Shown: piece by piece, positions 27,319 through 36,967 of the stretch
Layout of the letters: each line of letters opens with the position of its first letter
Numbering within the stretch: position 1 is the first letter of the stretch
Assembly: GCF_013522825.1 (NCBI RefSeq)
Contig: NZ_JAAMQZ010000016.1
Coordinates: 50,701 to 114,700, forward strand
DNA length: 64,000 nucleotides
From: Stutzerimonas stutzeri
GTDB lineage: Bacteria > Pseudomonadota > Gammaproteobacteria > Pseudomonadales > Pseudomonadaceae
Direction of reading: 5' to 3'
Translations under genes and position numbers: made by a program
Notes under the pieces: model-generated
Told to the model about the DNA's origin: nothing
The model's database searches: none
What the model saw: the letters and a program-made list of their open reading frames with translations, nothing else

Positions 27319-28074
27319 TCACCAGCCACCCGAGGCGCCGCCGCCGCCGAAGCCGCCGCCTCCGCCACCGAAACCGCCACCGCCGAAGCCACCTCCGCCA
27401 AAACCGCCGCCGCGGCCCATGCCGCCCAGCAGGGCGCCGAGCAGCAATGTCCGACGACCACCGCCACGGCCACCACGACCGCCGCCGATCAGGAAAATGG
27501 CCACCAGCATCAGGAAGAAACCCAGAATGCCCAGCCCACCCGGCTGCTCGGCGCCCAGCGGCATCGCCGGACGCATCGCCGCGCTCTGCAGCGGATCACC
27601 GCCGAGCACCTGCACCATGGCCGCCGCGCCTTCGCTGATGCCCCGGGCGAAATCGCCCTGCTGGAAGGCCGGGGCAATGATGCCGTTGATGATCATCGAA
27701 GACTGCGCATCGGTCAGGCGACCTTCCAGGCCATAGCCGACTTCGATGCGAATCCTGCGCTCGTCACGGGCGACGATCAGCAGCGCACCGTTGTCCTCGC
27801 CGCGCTGGCCGATACCCCATTCGCGACCAAGCTGCACGCCGAATTCCTCGATACTGTGGCCTTGCAGGTCAGGTACCGTGACCACCACCACTTGCTCGTT
27901 AGTGGCCTGCTCGTGAGCAGCAAGCATGCTGCTCAGCCGTGCTTCGGTCTGGGTATCCAGCAGCTCGGCCTGATCCACCACCCGACCGGTCAGCGCCGGC
28001 AGCTCCGCCTCCTGGGCGAAGGCAGCGCTGGCGCAGGCCAGCAACAGCGGAAACAGCAGCAGCCTGACGATCAT
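27319..28074 (-). CDS. YgcG/TPM-domain exported protein with glycine-rich tail
   Basis: The 251-residue protein has a signal peptide (about 1-20), a TPM domain (about 25-150, VVDQAELLDTQTEARLSSML, NEQVVVVTVPDLQGHSIEEFG, RIEVGYGLEGRLTDAQSSMI), one transmembrane segment (about 182-200) and a low-complexity C-terminus of Gly/Phe repeats. The ATG start at 28074 overlaps the lemA stop by four bases (ATGA). The pairing with lemA is widely conserved. Confidence 0.9.
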   Translation of the reverse strand: MIVRLLLFPLLLACASAAFAQEAELPALTGRVVDQAELLDTQTEARLSSMLAAHEQATNEQVVVVTVPDLQGHSIEEFGVQLGREWGIGQRGEDNGALLIVARDERRIRIEVGYGLEGRLTDAQSSMIINGIIAPAFQQGDFARGISEGAAAMVQVLGGDPLQSAAMRPAMPLGAEQPGGLGILGFFLMLVAIFLIGGGRGGRGGGRRTLLLGALLGGMGRGGGFGGGGFGGGGFGGGGGGFGGGGASGGW

Positions 28075-28679
28075 TGAAACTGCACTTGTGGCGCCTGTTC
28101 GGCGTTCTCGGCGGTGGCCTCGAAGTTCTCGCGAAGCGGCATGTCGCTGTACATCAGGGTGTGCCAGATGCGCCCGGGGAAGGTGCGGATCTCGGTGTTG
28201 TAGCGCTCTACCGCCGCGATGAAGTCGCGTCGCGCCACGGCGATGCGGTTTTCCGTGCCTTCGAGTTGCGATTGCAGGGCAAGGAAGTTCTGGTTGGATT
28301 TCAGCTCGGGATAGCGCTCGGAGACCATCATCAGTCGGCTCAGGGCACCGGTCAGCTGGTTCTGCGCCTGCTGGAACTGCTGCAGCTGTTCGGGATTGTC
28401 CAGCGTATTGGCATCGACCTGGATGGAGGTCGCCCTGGACCGCGCCTCGATCACGGCAGTGAGTGTTTCCTGCTCCTGGCGGGCGAAGCCCTTGACCGTC
28501 TCGACCAGGTTGGGGATCAGATCGGCGCGGCGCTGGTACTGGTTTTCCACCTGGGACCAGGCGGATTTGACCTGTTCGTCGTACTGCGGAATGTTGTTGA
28601 TGCCGCAACCGGCCAGCAGCCAGGACATGAGAATGACAATCGCCAGCTGCCAGGTGAATCGGGAATGCTGCCTTTGCAT
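28071..28679 (-). CDS. lemA: LemA family lipoprotein
   Basis: The 202-residue protein has a lipoprotein-like signal with LLAGCG (Cys about 25) and the LemA core: YDEQVKSAWSQVENQYQRRADLIPNLVETVKGFA, then a helical bundle ending PGRIWHTLMYSDMPLRENFEA. It is the first gene of the lemA-TPM-TPM operon. The name LemA is shared with an unrelated kinase (GacS); this is the coiled-coil family. Confidence 0.92.
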   Translation of the reverse strand: MQRQHSRFTWQLAIVILMSWLLAGCGINNIPQYDEQVKSAWSQVENQYQRRADLIPNLVETVKGFARQEQETLTAVIEARSRATSIQVDANTLDNPEQLQQFQQAQNQLTGALSRLMMVSERYPELKSNQNFLALQSQLEGTENRIAVARRDFIAAVERYNTEIRTFPGRIWHTLMYSDMPLRENFEATAENAEQAPQVQFQ

Positions 28680-28763
28680 GATGCGTTCGTCCGCTAAAGA
28701 ATTACCTCCATAAGAATCCCGGGGCGGCCCGAGAGTTCAGCGCGCTTGCCGGGAAGCCTCCGC

Positions 28764-29987
28764 TCAGATCACCCCGGCCTGCCGCAGGGCGGCTATCCGC
28801 TGCGCACTCAACCCCAGCAACCGCTGCAACAGCGCCTCGCTGTGCTCACCCAGCAGCGGCGGCGCATTGCGGTAGCTGACCGGCGAGGCCGACAGGCGCA
28901 GCGGGCTGGCCACCTGGGGCACGCTGCCAGCCTGAGGATGCGGCATCTCGACCTTCAGGCCACGATGACGGACCTGCGGGTCGTCGAACACCTGCGCCAC
29001 ATCGTTGATCGGCCCGCAGGGCACGCCGGCGCGCTCCAGCGCGGACACCCATTCGGCGGTGGTGCGAAACACCGTGGCCTGGCGAATCAGCGGAATCAGC
29101 TCGGCACGATGAGCGACACGCGCCTTGTTGCTGGCGAAACGCGGGTCGGCGGCCCATTCGGGATGACCGGCGACTTCGCAGAACTTGCGGAACTGCCCGT
29201 CGTTGCCGACCGTGAGAATGATGTCGCCATCGGCAGTGGGGAAGTCCTGGTAGGGCACGATGTTCGGATGGGCATTGCCCATACGCCGCGGCGCGACGCC
29301 GGTGGTGAGGTAGTTCAACGCCTGGTTGCCGAGACAGGCGACCTGCACGTCCAGCAGCGCCGTATCGATATGCTGGCCCTCCCCCGTGCGCTCGCGGTGG
29401 GCCAGTGCCGCCAGCACGCCGACCGTGGCGTAGAGCCCGGTGAGGATGTCGGTGAGCGCCACGCCGACCTTCAGCGGCCCTGCGCCTGCTTCACCTTCGG
29501 CGCGCCCGGTCAGGCTCATCAACCCGCCCAGGCCCTGGATCATGAAATCGTAGCCGGCGCGTGAGGCATAGGGTCCGTCCTGGCCGAAGCCGGTGATGGA
29601 GCAGTAGATCAGCCGCGGGTTGATCGCCTTCAGGCTTGCGTAATCCAGCCCATGGGCCGCCAGCCCGCCGACCTTGAAGTTCTCCAGCAGCACGTCGCTC
29701 TGCGCCACCAGCTCGCGAACGATGCGCTGGCCTTCGGGGCGGGTGAAATCCAGGGTCAGCGATTGCTTGTTGCGGTTGGCGCTGAGGTAGTAGGCCGCCT
29801 CGGCGGTGTTTTCGCCCTGCGCGTCCTTGAGGAACGGCGGGCCCCAGTGGCGGGTATCGTCGCCGCTACCGGGGCGCTCGACCTTGAACACCTCGGCGCC
29901 CAAGTCGCCAAGAATCTGCCCGCACCAAGGGCCGGCGAGCACGCGGGACAGGTCGAGGACGCGCAGATGGGAAAGGGCACCGGACAT
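28764..29987 (-). CDS. Family III (CaiB/BaiF) CoA-transferase
   Basis: The 407-residue enzyme moves CoA between carboxylic acids. Motifs are LSHLRVLDLSRVLAGPWCGQ, LGDLGAEVFKVERPG, NRNKQSLTLDF, and GYDFMIQGLGGLMSLTG with the catalytic Asp near residue 147. It lies downstream of gcdH on the same strand, as in other pseudomonads, which suggests glutarate (or succinyl/glutaryl) CoA transfer feeding glutaryl-CoA dehydrogenase; the substrate is inference. The start is the ATG at 29987; upstream codons fall in a repeat. Confidence 0.88.
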   Translation of the reverse strand: MSGALSHLRVLDLSRVLAGPWCGQILGDLGAEVFKVERPGSGDDTRHWGPPFLKDAQGENTAEAAYYLSANRNKQSLTLDFTRPEGQRIVRELVAQSDVLLENFKVGGLAAHGLDYASLKAINPRLIYCSITGFGQDGPYASRAGYDFMIQGLGGLMSLTGRAEGEAGAGPLKVGVALTDILTGLYATVGVLAALAHRERTGEGQHIDTALLDVQVACLGNQALNYLTTGVAPRRMGNAHPNIVPYQDFPTADGDIILTVGNDGQFRKFCEVAGHPEWAADPRFASNKARVAHRAELIPLIRQATVFRTTAEWVSALERAGVPCGPINDVAQVFDDPQVRHRGLKVEMPHPQAGSVPQVASPLRLSASPVSYRNAPPLLGEHSEALLQRLLGLSAQRIAALRQAGVI

Positions 29988-29995
29988 GGAAGAAG

Positions 29996-30092
29996 CCTCA
30001 AGCTGCAAGCTTCAAGCCGCAAGAAATACAGCCTGAAGCAGTGTACGGGTGGGCATGCTTTGTCTTGCCGCTTGTAGCTTGCGGCTTGCCGC
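29996..30092. repeat. Palindromic repeat, family E
   Basis: CAAGCTGCAAGCTTCAAGCC followed by GCAAG near 30000 pairs, with about three mismatches, with CTTGCCGCTTGTAGCTTGCG followed by GCTTG near 30064-30088. It fills the gap between gcdH and the CoA-transferase gene, so it may attenuate or stabilise the message. Confidence 0.7.
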
Positions 30093-30097
30093 TGCCC

Positions 30098-31279
30098 TTA
30101 GAAGAACGCCTGAATCCCCGTCTGCGCCCGTCCGAGAATCAACGCGTGAACATCGTGGGTGCCTTCATAGGTATTCACCACTTCCAGGTTGACCAGGTGC
30201 CGCGCGATGCCGAACTCGTCGCTGATGCCATTGCCGCCGAGCATGTCGCGGGCCATGCGCGCCACGTCCAGCGCCTTGCCGCAGCTGTTGCGCTTCATGA
30301 TCGAGGTGATCTCCACCGCCGCCGTGCCCTCGTCCTTCATCCTGCCCAAGCGCAGGCAGCCCTGCAGGGCCAGGGTGATTTCGGTCTGCATGTCGGCCAG
30401 CTTCTTCTGGATCAGCTGGTTGGCGGCCAGCGGGCGCCCGAATTGCTGACGGTCCAGCACGTACTGGCGGGCGGTGTGCCAGCAGAATTCGGCGGCGCCC
30501 AGCGCGCCCCAGCTGATGCCGTAACGGGCACTGTTCAGGCAGGTGAAGGGCCCTTTCAGACCGCGCACATCCGGGAAGGCGTTTTCCTCGGGACAGAACA
30601 CGTTGTCCATCACGATCTCACCGGTGATGGAAGCACGCAGGCCGACCTTGCCGTGTATCGCCGGTGCACTCAGGCCTTCCCAGCCCTTCTCCAGTACGAA
30701 GCCACGAATGGCGCCCTCGTCATCCTTGGCCCAGACCACGAAGACGTCGGCGATGGGGCTGTTGGTGATCCACATCTTGCTGCCGGAAAGCCGATAGCCA
30801 CCGTCTACCTTCTTCGCACGGGTGACAATCGAGCCCGGGTCGGAGCCATGATTGGGCTCGGTCAGGCCGAAGCAGCCGATGAACTCGCCGCTGGCCAGTC
30901 CGGGCAGGTACTTCTGCTTGGTCGCCTCGTTGCCGAACTCGTTGATCGGCACCATCACCAGCGAGGACTGCACGCTCATCATCGAGCGATAACCCGAATC
31001 GATGCGCTCCACTTCGCGGGCGATCAGTCCGTAGCACACGTAGTTCAGACCGCTGCCGCCATAGGTTTCGGGAATGGTCGCGCCGAGCAGGCCGGTCTCG
31101 CCCATCTCGCGGAAGATCGCCGGATCGGTGCGCTCGTGGCGGAAGGCCTCCAGCACCCGCGGCGCCAGCTTGTCGGCGGCGAACTGCGCAGCGCTGTCAC
31201 GCACCATGCGCTCTTCCTCGGTCAGTTGCTGGTCGAGCAGCAGCGGGTCGATCCAGTTGAAGCTTGCCTTGCCAGCCAT
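30098..31279 (-). CDS. gcdH: Glutaryl-CoA dehydrogenase
   Basis: The 393-residue FAD enzyme oxidatively decarboxylates glutaryl-CoA to crotonyl-CoA in lysine/glutarate degradation. The start is the ATG at 31279 ([20 protein letters not shown]), normal for GcdH. Visible are [15 protein letters not shown] and [17 protein letters not shown] (acyl-CoA/FAD binding) and [17 protein letters not shown], which contains the catalytic Glu. It is divergent from a LysR regulator and followed by a CoA-transferase, the known Pseudomonas glutarate arrangement. Confidence 0.96.
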   Translation of the reverse strand: MAGKASFNWIDPLLLDQQLTEEERMVRDSAAQFAADKLAPRVLEAFRHERTDPAIFREMGETGLLGATIPETYGGSGLNYVCYGLIAREVERIDSGYRSMMSVQSSLVMVPINEFGNEATKQKYLPGLASGEFIGCFGLTEPNHGSDPGSIVTRAKKVDGGYRLSGSKMWITNSPIADVFVVWAKDDEGAIRGFVLEKGWEGLSAPAIHGKVGLRASITGEIVMDNVFCPEENAFPDVRGLKGPFTCLNSARYGISWGALGAAEFCWHTARQYVLDRQQFGRPLAANQLIQKKLADMQTEITLALQGCLRLGRMKDEGTAAVEITSIMKRNSCGKALDVARMARDMLGGNGISDEFGIARHLVNLEVVNTYEGTHDVHALILGRAQTGIQAFF

Positions 31280-31436
31280 GGGCGAATCCTCTGAATGTGC
31301 GATGCAGAATGAATGCAGTGATGCTAGGCCCGACAGTCCCACTCGACAAACGATGATTTCGCATTCATCTATGCGCATTACGCACTACCCATTAAGCTTG
31401 AGGCCATAAAACAGCCCTTAATCATGAGGTTTTCGC
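31280..31436. promoter_or_regulatory. Divergent gcdH/gcdR control region
   Basis: The 157-bp gap between gcdH and its divergent LysR-type gene is A+T-richer than its surroundings. It contains GCATTACGCACTACCCATTA near 31375-31394, a possible LysR-type site. The exact promoters were not resolved. Confidence 0.35.
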
Positions 31437-32393
31437 ATGCGCCGCAAGATTCCCAGCACTGCGGCCCTGATCGCCTTCGAGGCGGCGGCACGGCACCAGA
31501 GCTTCACCCGCGCCGCCGAGGAGCTGGCCCTGACCCAGAGCGCCGTTTGCCGGCAGATCGGCGGGCTGGAGGAGTTTCTCGGTCTGGCGCTGTTTCGCCG
31601 CTCGCGGCGTGGCGTGCAACTGACCGAAGCCGGCCAGTCCTACGCCCGGCGCATCGCCGCGCAACTGGATGCGGTGGAGCGCGACACCCTCTCGGTGATG
31701 GGCCAGCAGGGCGCGATGAGCCTGGAACTGGCGGTGGTACCCACGTTCGGCACACAGTGGCTGGTTCCTCGGCTGAAGCATTTCCAGGCGCTGCATCCGC
31801 AGATCAGCCTCAACCTGACCAACCGCACGCGGCCATTCCTGTTCGCCGATACCGATTTCGATGCCGCCATTTATTTCGGCGATGGGGAATGGTCGGGCAC
31901 CGAGGCGCACTTTCTGATGCCCGAAGATCTGCAGCCGGTCTGCAGCCCCGCATTGCTGCCCAATGGCGAGCCGCTGGCTGCCGAGCGCCTGGCGGGGATG
32001 CCGCTGTTGCAGCAGAGTACCCGCCCCTACGCCTGGCGGCAGTGGTTCGATGCGCTGGGGATGAAGGTCGCGCGCGACATGACCGGGCCGCGCCTGGAGC
32101 TGTTTTCCATGCTGGCGCAGGCGGCGGAGCATGGTATGGGCGTGGCGTTGATTCCGCCGTTCCTGATCCAGAGGGAACTGGTTGAAGGGCGGTTGGTGCT
32201 GGCGCATCCGCAGGCCTATCGCAGCGAGACGCGCGGGTATTACCTGATGATTCCCGAGCGCAAGGTGGAAGCGGCGGGATTGGTGGTGTTTCGGGATTGG
32301 TTGAAGGAAGAAGCGCAGGTATGGCGGGAAGGGCAACGTACGGGCCTGCATAATCCGTCGTCACACCGCCAAATTATCGTGCAAAACCCATGA
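31437..32393 (+). CDS. gcdR: LysR-type regulator of glutarate catabolism
   Basis: The 318-residue LysR/GcvA-like regulator has an N-terminal winged HTH (about 5-64, ALIAFEAAARHQSFTRAAEE, LTQSAVCRQIGGLEE, LGLALFRRSRRGVQLTEAG) and a periplasmic-binding-like effector domain. It is divergent from gcdH and should activate it when glutarate or a lysine catabolite is present. The gene name rests on context. Confidence 0.87.
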   Translation: MRRKIPSTAALIAFEAAARHQSFTRAAEELALTQSAVCRQIGGLEEFLGLALFRRSRRGVQLTEAGQSYARRIAAQLDAVERDTLSVMGQQGAMSLELAVVPTFGTQWLVPRLKHFQALHPQISLNLTNRTRPFLFADTDFDAAIYFGDGEWSGTEAHFLMPEDLQPVCSPALLPNGEPLAAERLAGMPLLQQSTRPYAWRQWFDALGMKVARDMTGPRLELFSMLAQAAEHGMGVALIPPFLIQRELVEGRLVLAHPQAYRSETRGYYLMIPERKVEAAGLVVFRDWLKEEAQVWREGQRTGLHNPSSHRQIIVQNP

Positions 32394-32480
32394 CGGAAGC
32401 GCCTGCGGCGATTCCATCCTACGCATCCGCGACCAGCCATTAGGCCCGCCAGGACACTCGCAATGCATCACGGGGACATA

Positions 32481-32609
32481 GACCGTAGCCTGGATAGCCG
32501 AAGGCGTAATCCGGGTTTCCGAAGGCGTAACCCGACGAGCGAGGCGTCGGTCTTCTTCGTGCCTGAACGCTCGCTCGTCGGGTCGGTGAAGCGTGACCCG
32601 ACCTACGGG
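32481..32609. repeat. REP-like palindromic repeat, family C (composite)
   Basis: A left part GTAGCCTGGATAGCCGAAGG followed by CGTAATCCGGG and a right part GTCGGGTCGGTGAAGCGTGA followed by CCCGACCTACGGG. The right part recurs almost exactly at 57621-57656. It lies between gcdR and a convergent SCP2-domain gene. Confidence 0.7.
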
Positions 32610-32621
32610 AATTTGAGCCGC

Positions 32622-33002
32622 TCAGGCCTTCTTTGCCTTCTTCGGCTTCAGATACCTGGTCAGCCCTTGGAACCACATCACCAGCGCCGGATTGCCCTGG
32701 ATCTGGATATTCTTGTCCTGAATGCCCTGCATAAAGGCCAGCTGCTTGTTCTTCGCCGTCATGGTCTCGAAGCCGTAAGCGGCATCCCGGAAACCCAACG
32801 CAAATGCGGGTTCGCTCGCCGGTCCGCTTTTGCTGGTGATGCGCTGGTCCTTGACGATGAAGTGCCGCGCCACCTTGCCATCCAGGGTGTGCAGCTGGAA
32901 GGTCAGGTCCTTGTCGCCCAGTTGCTGCTGGAACTCGGGGTTAGTGCGGCTGGCCTTGCCCATCAGGCGGCCCAGCATCCACAGAAGAAAGCGGAATTTC
33001 AT
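32622..33002 (-). CDS. SCP2 sterol-binding-domain protein
   Basis: The 126-residue protein has an SCP2-like fold (KDLTFQLHTLDGKVARHFIV, DAAYGFETMTAKNKQLAFMQG, NIQIQGNPALVMWFQGLTRYL) and a basic C-terminus (KPKKAKKA). It is a likely lipid or acyl carrier; the ligand is unknown. It stands alone, 147 bases downstream of the start of the HU gene's terminator region. Confidence 0.83.
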   Translation of the reverse strand: MKFRFLLWMLGRLMGKASRTNPEFQQQLGDKDLTFQLHTLDGKVARHFIVKDQRITSKSGPASEPAFALGFRDAAYGFETMTAKNKQLAFMQGIQDKNIQIQGNPALVMWFQGLTRYLKPKKAKKA

Positions 33003-33117
33003 GATATTTCCCGACAGCTATTCAAAAATTTCCGCATTGTAGCGGCTTGCCGAAACGGGAAAAGGGCTTTGCGCGGCGGAAACGGAGCGGTCTGTGCCCG
33101 ACTGGCAGGTCGGATTG

Positions 33118-33141
33118 ACCCGGAGCCGGGCGGCTCCGGGT
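33118..33141 (-). terminator. Stem-loop after the HU gene
   Basis: ACCCGGAGCC at 33118-33127 pairs with GGCTCCGGGT at 33132-33141 around a 4-base loop, 8 bases after the HU stop. The T-tract is poor. Confidence 0.55.
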
Positions 33142-33149
33142 AGCGCTGA

Positions 33150-33422
33150 TCAGTTGATCGCGTCCTTCAGCATTTTTCCGGGTTTGAATGCCACGGTATT
33201 GCTGGCCTTGATGGTCACCGGCTCTCCCGTCTGGGGGTTCTTGCCGGTACGTGCGCCACGGTGGCGTTGCAGGAATGTTCCGAAACCGACCAGGGTGACG
33301 CTGTCCTTGCGGTTCAGCGCGTTGGTGATTTCATCCAGAACGGCATTGAGTACACGATTGGCCTGATCCTTGGTGAGATCGGCCTTGTCGGCGATGGCCG
33401 CCGCGAGTTCCGGTTTGCGCAT
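33150..33422 (-). CDS. HU-family DNA-binding protein
   Basis: The 90-residue histone-like protein contains FGTFLQRHRGARTGKNPQTGEP, the DNA-bending arm with the conserved NPQTG, and the typical start MRKPELAAAIADKADLTKDQ. It is not the main hupB next to lon but the extra HU-like gene that pseudomonads carry beside the rubredoxin genes. The start is the ATG at 33422; the longer frame lacks support. Confidence 0.9.
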   Translation of the reverse strand: MRKPELAAAIADKADLTKDQANRVLNAVLDEITNALNRKDSVTLVGFGTFLQRHRGARTGKNPQTGEPVTIKASNTVAFKPGKMLKDAIN

Positions 33423-33569
33423 GAGTAGCCTCTGATGCTTTCTTGTTGTTGTGTGTGCCGTTCTGTGAACAGCGTTCAAGGCGCCGCGACAGCTCTAGAG
33501 CGCCGCACGCCCAGGGAGAATGGCACGCTGCTAGCAGAGGCGCCAGTACCCTTAAGTGCTATGCCGGCC

Positions 33570-34754
33570 TCAATCGGAAGGCGTTAAGGACAGAACCTGG
33601 GGCAGCTCCGCCAGCACAGGAGGCAATTGCCTGTTCAAGGCCAGGCGCTGCTGCACGGCGGCGCCGGTCAGCGCATAGCCCAGCAGGCGTCCATCGGGCG
33701 TCTTGAATAGCGCCGTGATATCGCTACCTTCGCCCTCGATGGTCCAGCCCCCCTCACTGCCCGGCGCTGGCGGCGACACCACCAGCGGGCACACCGGCGT
33801 CTTCACGGTAATCGGCATCGGCCCGTAACTGACAGACGTGGCGGTTCCGGCAAGGGTCCGTGCCAGCGCCCGCACGCCGCTCATCAGCGGCATGACATAG
33901 AGCAGGTTGAGTCCGCCGACTTCGGCACAGTCACCCAGCGCATAAACATGTCTGGCGGAGGTTTGCAGAAAACGATCCACCACGATGCCACGCCCGGTTT
34001 CAAGGCCGGCGGCGGCGGCCAGCTCGGTGCGCGGTCGCAGGCCGACAGCGCTGATCAGCAGATCGCATGGCAGAGGCTGCCCATCGGACAATTGCGCCTG
34101 CAGGCCATCAGCCTTGTGTTCGAGCCCCTCGACCACCGCGCCGAAATGAAAGCGCGCACCCAGCGACTCCAGGCCGCCCTGCACGGCAGCCGCCACCTTC
34201 GCTGGCAACAGCGCGGGCATGACCTGCTCGCCCGGCGCCACCAGATCGACTTCGTAGCTCCCCTGCAGCAGATCATTGGCCAGTTCGCAGCCGATCAGCC
34301 CGGCGCCCAGGATCAGTACGCGGCGCCTGCCCTTCGCCGCCTCGCGGAAACGGCCATAATCGAGCAGATCGTTGATTGCAAAGACCCTGTCCGCCGCATC
34401 CCCCGCCAGCGGCACATGAATGGGCTGTGCGCCCCAGGCAAGCACCAGATCCCGATAGGACACCGACTCGTTACCGACCCATACACGGCGATTGGCGGGA
34501 TCGAGCCGGGTGATTCGGGTATGGGTGCGGATCTCGGCGTTGAGCTGGATGGCCATCTGCCCGGCATCCAGCATGCCGAGCGAGTCGGCATCCTTGTTCA
34601 TGGCAAAGCCGGTGGAAAGCATCGGCTTGGAATAGGAGCGACCGTCGTCGGCGGTGATCAGCAGCAGCGGTGTTTCGCTGTCGTGCTTGCGAAATTCCCG
34701 CGCCAGATTGTAGCCCGCCAGACCAGTGCCGATGATTACCAGGGGTGCTGTCAT
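33570..34754 (-). CDS. rubB: Rubredoxin-NAD(+) reductase
   Basis: The 394-residue FAD enzyme passes electrons from NADH to rubredoxin, serving alkane hydroxylases or oxidative-stress reductases. FAD site [23 protein letters not shown] site [18 protein letters not shown] and the second FAD segment [12 protein letters not shown] are present. It is 33 bases downstream of the rubredoxin gene. No alkane hydroxylase lies in the window. Confidence 0.93.
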   Translation of the reverse strand: MTAPLVIIGTGLAGYNLAREFRKHDSETPLLLITADDGRSYSKPMLSTGFAMNKDADSLGMLDAGQMAIQLNAEIRTHTRITRLDPANRRVWVGNESVSYRDLVLAWGAQPIHVPLAGDAADRVFAINDLLDYGRFREAAKGRRRVLILGAGLIGCELANDLLQGSYEVDLVAPGEQVMPALLPAKVAAAVQGGLESLGARFHFGAVVEGLEHKADGLQAQLSDGQPLPCDLLISAVGLRPRTELAAAAGLETGRGIVVDRFLQTSARHVYALGDCAEVGGLNLLYVMPLMSGVRALARTLAGTATSVSYGPMPITVKTPVCPLVVSPPAPGSEGGWTIEGEGSDITALFKTPDGRLLGYALTGAAVQQRLALNRQLPPVLAELPQVLSLTPSD

Positions 34755-34787
34755 GCCGCTTACCTCTGTCGTTGCCAGTGAGCGGGA

Positions 34788-34955
34788 TCAGTCGATCGCG
34801 ATCATTTCGAAATCCACCTTGCCCACGCCGCAATCGGGGCACAGCCAGTCTTCGGGGACGTCTTCCCAGGTGGTGCCGGGCGCAAGGCCCTCCTGCGGCA
34901 GCCCCAAGGCTTCGTCATAGATGAAGCCACACACCACGCATTGCCATTTCTTCAT
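34788..34955 (-). CDS. rubA: Rubredoxin
   Basis: The 55-residue iron protein carries electrons and has two CxxC knuckles: CVVCGFIYDE near the start and CPDCGVGK near the end, with WEDVPEDW between. Translation from the ATG at 34953-34955 runs MKKWQCVVCGF to ...DFEMIAID. It is too short for ordinary long-frame listing but unmistakable. Many pseudomonads have two rubredoxins here; only one is present. It is the electron partner of the reductase downstream. Confidence 0.96.
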   Translation of the reverse strand: MKKWQCVVCGFIYDEALGLPQEGLAPGTTWEDVPEDWLCPDCGVGKVDFEMIAID

Positions 34956-35025
34956 GGGTTTCCCTGATCATTGCCGATTGCCCTGAACGCTATACCAGAA
35001 CGCGGCGTTGCGCCAAACGCAAACA

Positions 35026-35051
35026 CAACGGGCGGCCTAGGCCGCCCGTTG
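35026..35051 (-). terminator. Perfect palindrome after the permease gene
   Basis: A 26-base perfect palindrome with arms CAACGGGCGGCCT and AGGCCGCCCGTTG lies 17 bases after the glcA/lldP stop, followed on the minus strand by TGTTTGCG. It is a probable terminator and separates the gene from rubA. Confidence 0.65.
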
Positions 35052-35067
35052 CAGTCAGCACTGTCGC

Positions 35068-36771
35068 TTAGCCGGCGATGCCTGCCAGCGGATCGCTGAT
35101 ACCCATCACGTAGAACCCGATCAGGCCGATGCTGCCAGCCAGGATGAGGTAGTACAGGGTCGGCAGCATGGTCTTGCGCAGGGTGATCCCTTCGCGTCCC
35201 AGCAGGCCCACAGTCGCCGACGCCGCAACCACGTTATGGATGGCGATCATGTTGCCCGCCGCCGCGCCCACCGACTGCAGCGCCACCATCAACGCGCCGG
35301 ACAGGCCCAGCAGGCCCGCGGTGTTGAACTGGAACTGCGAGAGCATCAGGTTGGAAACGGTGTTGGAACCGGCGATGAAGGCACCCAGCGCACCGACGGC
35401 CGGAGCGAAGAACGGATAGATGTCGCCCACGCTGTTGGCCACCAGCTGTGCCATGGCCACCGGCATCGAGACCAGATCCGAGCCATTGACGCCGGAGTTG
35501 ATCAGGATACGCACCATCGGAATGGTGAAGATCAGCACGAAGCCGGCACCGAGCAGGGTCTTGCTCGACTCGGAGAGGGCCGCGCCCAGCTCGCTGGCCT
35601 TCATCCGGTGCAGGAAGAAGGTGACCAGCACCACCATGCAGAGAATGCCGCCCGGCAGGAACAGCGGTTCCAGGGTGCCGGACACGCCGGTCTCGCCGAG
35701 GATGTCCTTCCAGCCGAAGCTGACGGCCATCAGGGCACCCTTGACATCAGGGAAGACGCGCGAGATCACCAGGAACGCAGCCAACAGCAGGTAAGGCGCC
35801 CAGGCCATCGGAACGGAGATCGGCGTCTTGCCGGCCACGTCCTCGATCTTCATCTCGATCTTGCCCATCCAGTCGGCAGGCCATTCGCTGGCCGGCGCGA
35901 AATCCCAAGTGTCCTTGGGCAGCAGGAAGCCCGCCTTGGCTGCAGGCACCACGATGGCCAGGCCTACCAGGGCGCCGATCATCGAGGGGAATTCAGGGCC
36001 GAGGAAGACACCGGCGGCAGCGTAGGGGATGACGAACGCCAGGCCGGTGAAGACCGCGAACGGCGCCATCGCCAGGCCTTCGGACCAGGACTTGTTGCGC
36101 CCGAAGTAGCGGGTCAGGATGCACAGCATGATCAGCGGCATCAGAATCCCGCAGATCGCATGGATGATCGCGACGCGCGAGAAGATCAGGTGGAAGAACA
36201 CCTCCCAGTTGCTACCGACGACCGCCAGTTGCTCGCTGATGCCGGTCTTGTCCAGACCTGCGCCTACGCCTACCAGGATCGGTGTACCCACCGCGCCGAA
36301 GGAAACCGGCGTGGACTGCACCATCATGCCCATCACGACCGCGGCCAGCGCCGGGAAGCCCAGTGCAACCATCAGTGGCGCGGCCACTGCGGCCGGCGTA
36401 CCGAAGCCCGAGGCGCCCTCGATGAAGCAGCCGAACAGCCAGGCCACGATCAGCGCCTGGACGCGACGATCCGGGCTGATATTGGAGAATCCTCGGCGAA
36501 TCGCGGCGATACCACCGGAATGCTTGAGGGTGTTGAGCAACAGGATCGCGCCGAAGATGATCCAGAGGATCGCGGCGGTGAGAATCAGGCCTTGCAGGGT
36601 CGAGGCAATGACGCGATTGAGCGTCATGTCCCAGGCCAGCAGGCCGATCAATGCAGTGAGGACGAATACCAGCGGCATTGCGTATTTGGCTGGCCAGCGA
36701 AAGCCAATCAGCAATACGCCCGCCAGCACCAGTGGCACGAAGGCCAGGATGGATAGCAGTGTCTGACTCAT
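35068..36771 (-). CDS. glcA: Glycolate/L-lactate permease (GlcA/LldP family)
   Basis: The 567-residue integral membrane symporter has more than ten hydrophobic segments and family motifs [20 protein letters not shown] and [20 protein letters not shown]. LldP and GlcA are close paralogues; GlcA is preferred because the gene follows glcG-glcB in the E. coli glcDEFGBA order and no lactate dehydrogenase lies nearby. The start is the ATG at 36771. It has its own operator (36926-36938), and a terminator precedes it, so it is probably transcribed separately from glcB. An A-rich Crc/Hfq-like motif overlaps its Shine-Dalgarno. Confidence 0.88.
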   Translation of the reverse strand: MSQTLLSILAFVPLVLAGVLLIGFRWPAKYAMPLVFVLTALIGLLAWDMTLNRVIASTLQGLILTAAILWIIFGAILLLNTLKHSGGIAAIRRGFSNISPDRRVQALIVAWLFGCFIEGASGFGTPAAVAAPLMVALGFPALAAVVMGMMVQSTPVSFGAVGTPILVGVGAGLDKTGISEQLAVVGSNWEVFFHLIFSRVAIIHAICGILMPLIMLCILTRYFGRNKSWSEGLAMAPFAVFTGLAFVIPYAAAGVFLGPEFPSMIGALVGLAIVVPAAKAGFLLPKDTWDFAPASEWPADWMGKIEMKIEDVAGKTPISVPMAWAPYLLLAAFLVISRVFPDVKGALMAVSFGWKDILGETGVSGTLEPLFLPGGILCMVVLVTFFLHRMKASELGAALSESSKTLLGAGFVLIFTIPMVRILINSGVNGSDLVSMPVAMAQLVANSVGDIYPFFAPAVGALGAFIAGSNTVSNLMLSQFQFNTAGLLGLSGALMVALQSVGAAAGNMIAIHNVVAASATVGLLGREGITLRKTMLPTLYYLILAGSIGLIGFYVMGISDPLAGIAG

Positions 36772-36778
36772 TGTTGGG

Positions 36779-36791
36779 TTCCTTGTTTTTT
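36779..36791 (-). promoter_or_regulatory. glcA ribosome-binding site overlapped by a Crc/Hfq-type A-rich motif
   Basis: On the minus strand the leader reads ACAAAAAACAAGGAACCC before the ATG. AAAAACAA fits AANAANAA and shares bases with AAGGAA. Crc with Hfq represses translation of such messages in Pseudomonas; the target role is inference. Confidence 0.45.
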
Positions 36792-36895
36792 GTATTGAAC
36801 CGCTTTTATTCCCGGTTACCCGGTGCCACGCATGGATGACGCAGGTCATCCAAAGGCACCGATCGACGTAGGCCGACCGGCCCCCCATGCTCAAA

Positions 36896-36927
36896 AAGCC
36901 CCGAAGGCTTACAGGCGTTCGGGGCTT
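36896..36927 (-). terminator. Rho-independent terminator after glcB
   Basis: On the minus strand AAGCCCCGAA (36927-36918) pairs with TTCGGGGCTT (36905-36896), followed by TTTTTGA. It is a classical hairpin plus T-run, 40 bases after the glcB stop and before glcA. Confidence 0.85.
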
Positions 36928-36938
36928 GGTCTTACCAA
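36926..36938. promoter_or_regulatory. TTGGTCTTACCAA operator (GlcC/LldR type) upstream of glcA
   Basis: A perfect palindrome around a 3-base centre, of the TGGTNNNACCA type bound by FadR-family regulators (PdhR, LldR and GlcC relatives). It overlaps the glcB terminator and lies 155 bases before glcA. Confidence 0.65.
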
Positions 36939-36967
36939 TAACCAGACAAGCCAGTCATTGAGCTATT

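Noticed and set aside
27233..27736. Proline-rich 167-residue frame
   Set aside because: It is the complement of the glycine-rich tail of the YgcG-like protein.
35068..36771. Calling the permease lldP of an L-lactate operon
   Set aside because: No lldD/lldE is nearby, and the position after glcG-glcB favours glcA, though substrate overlap is known for the family.
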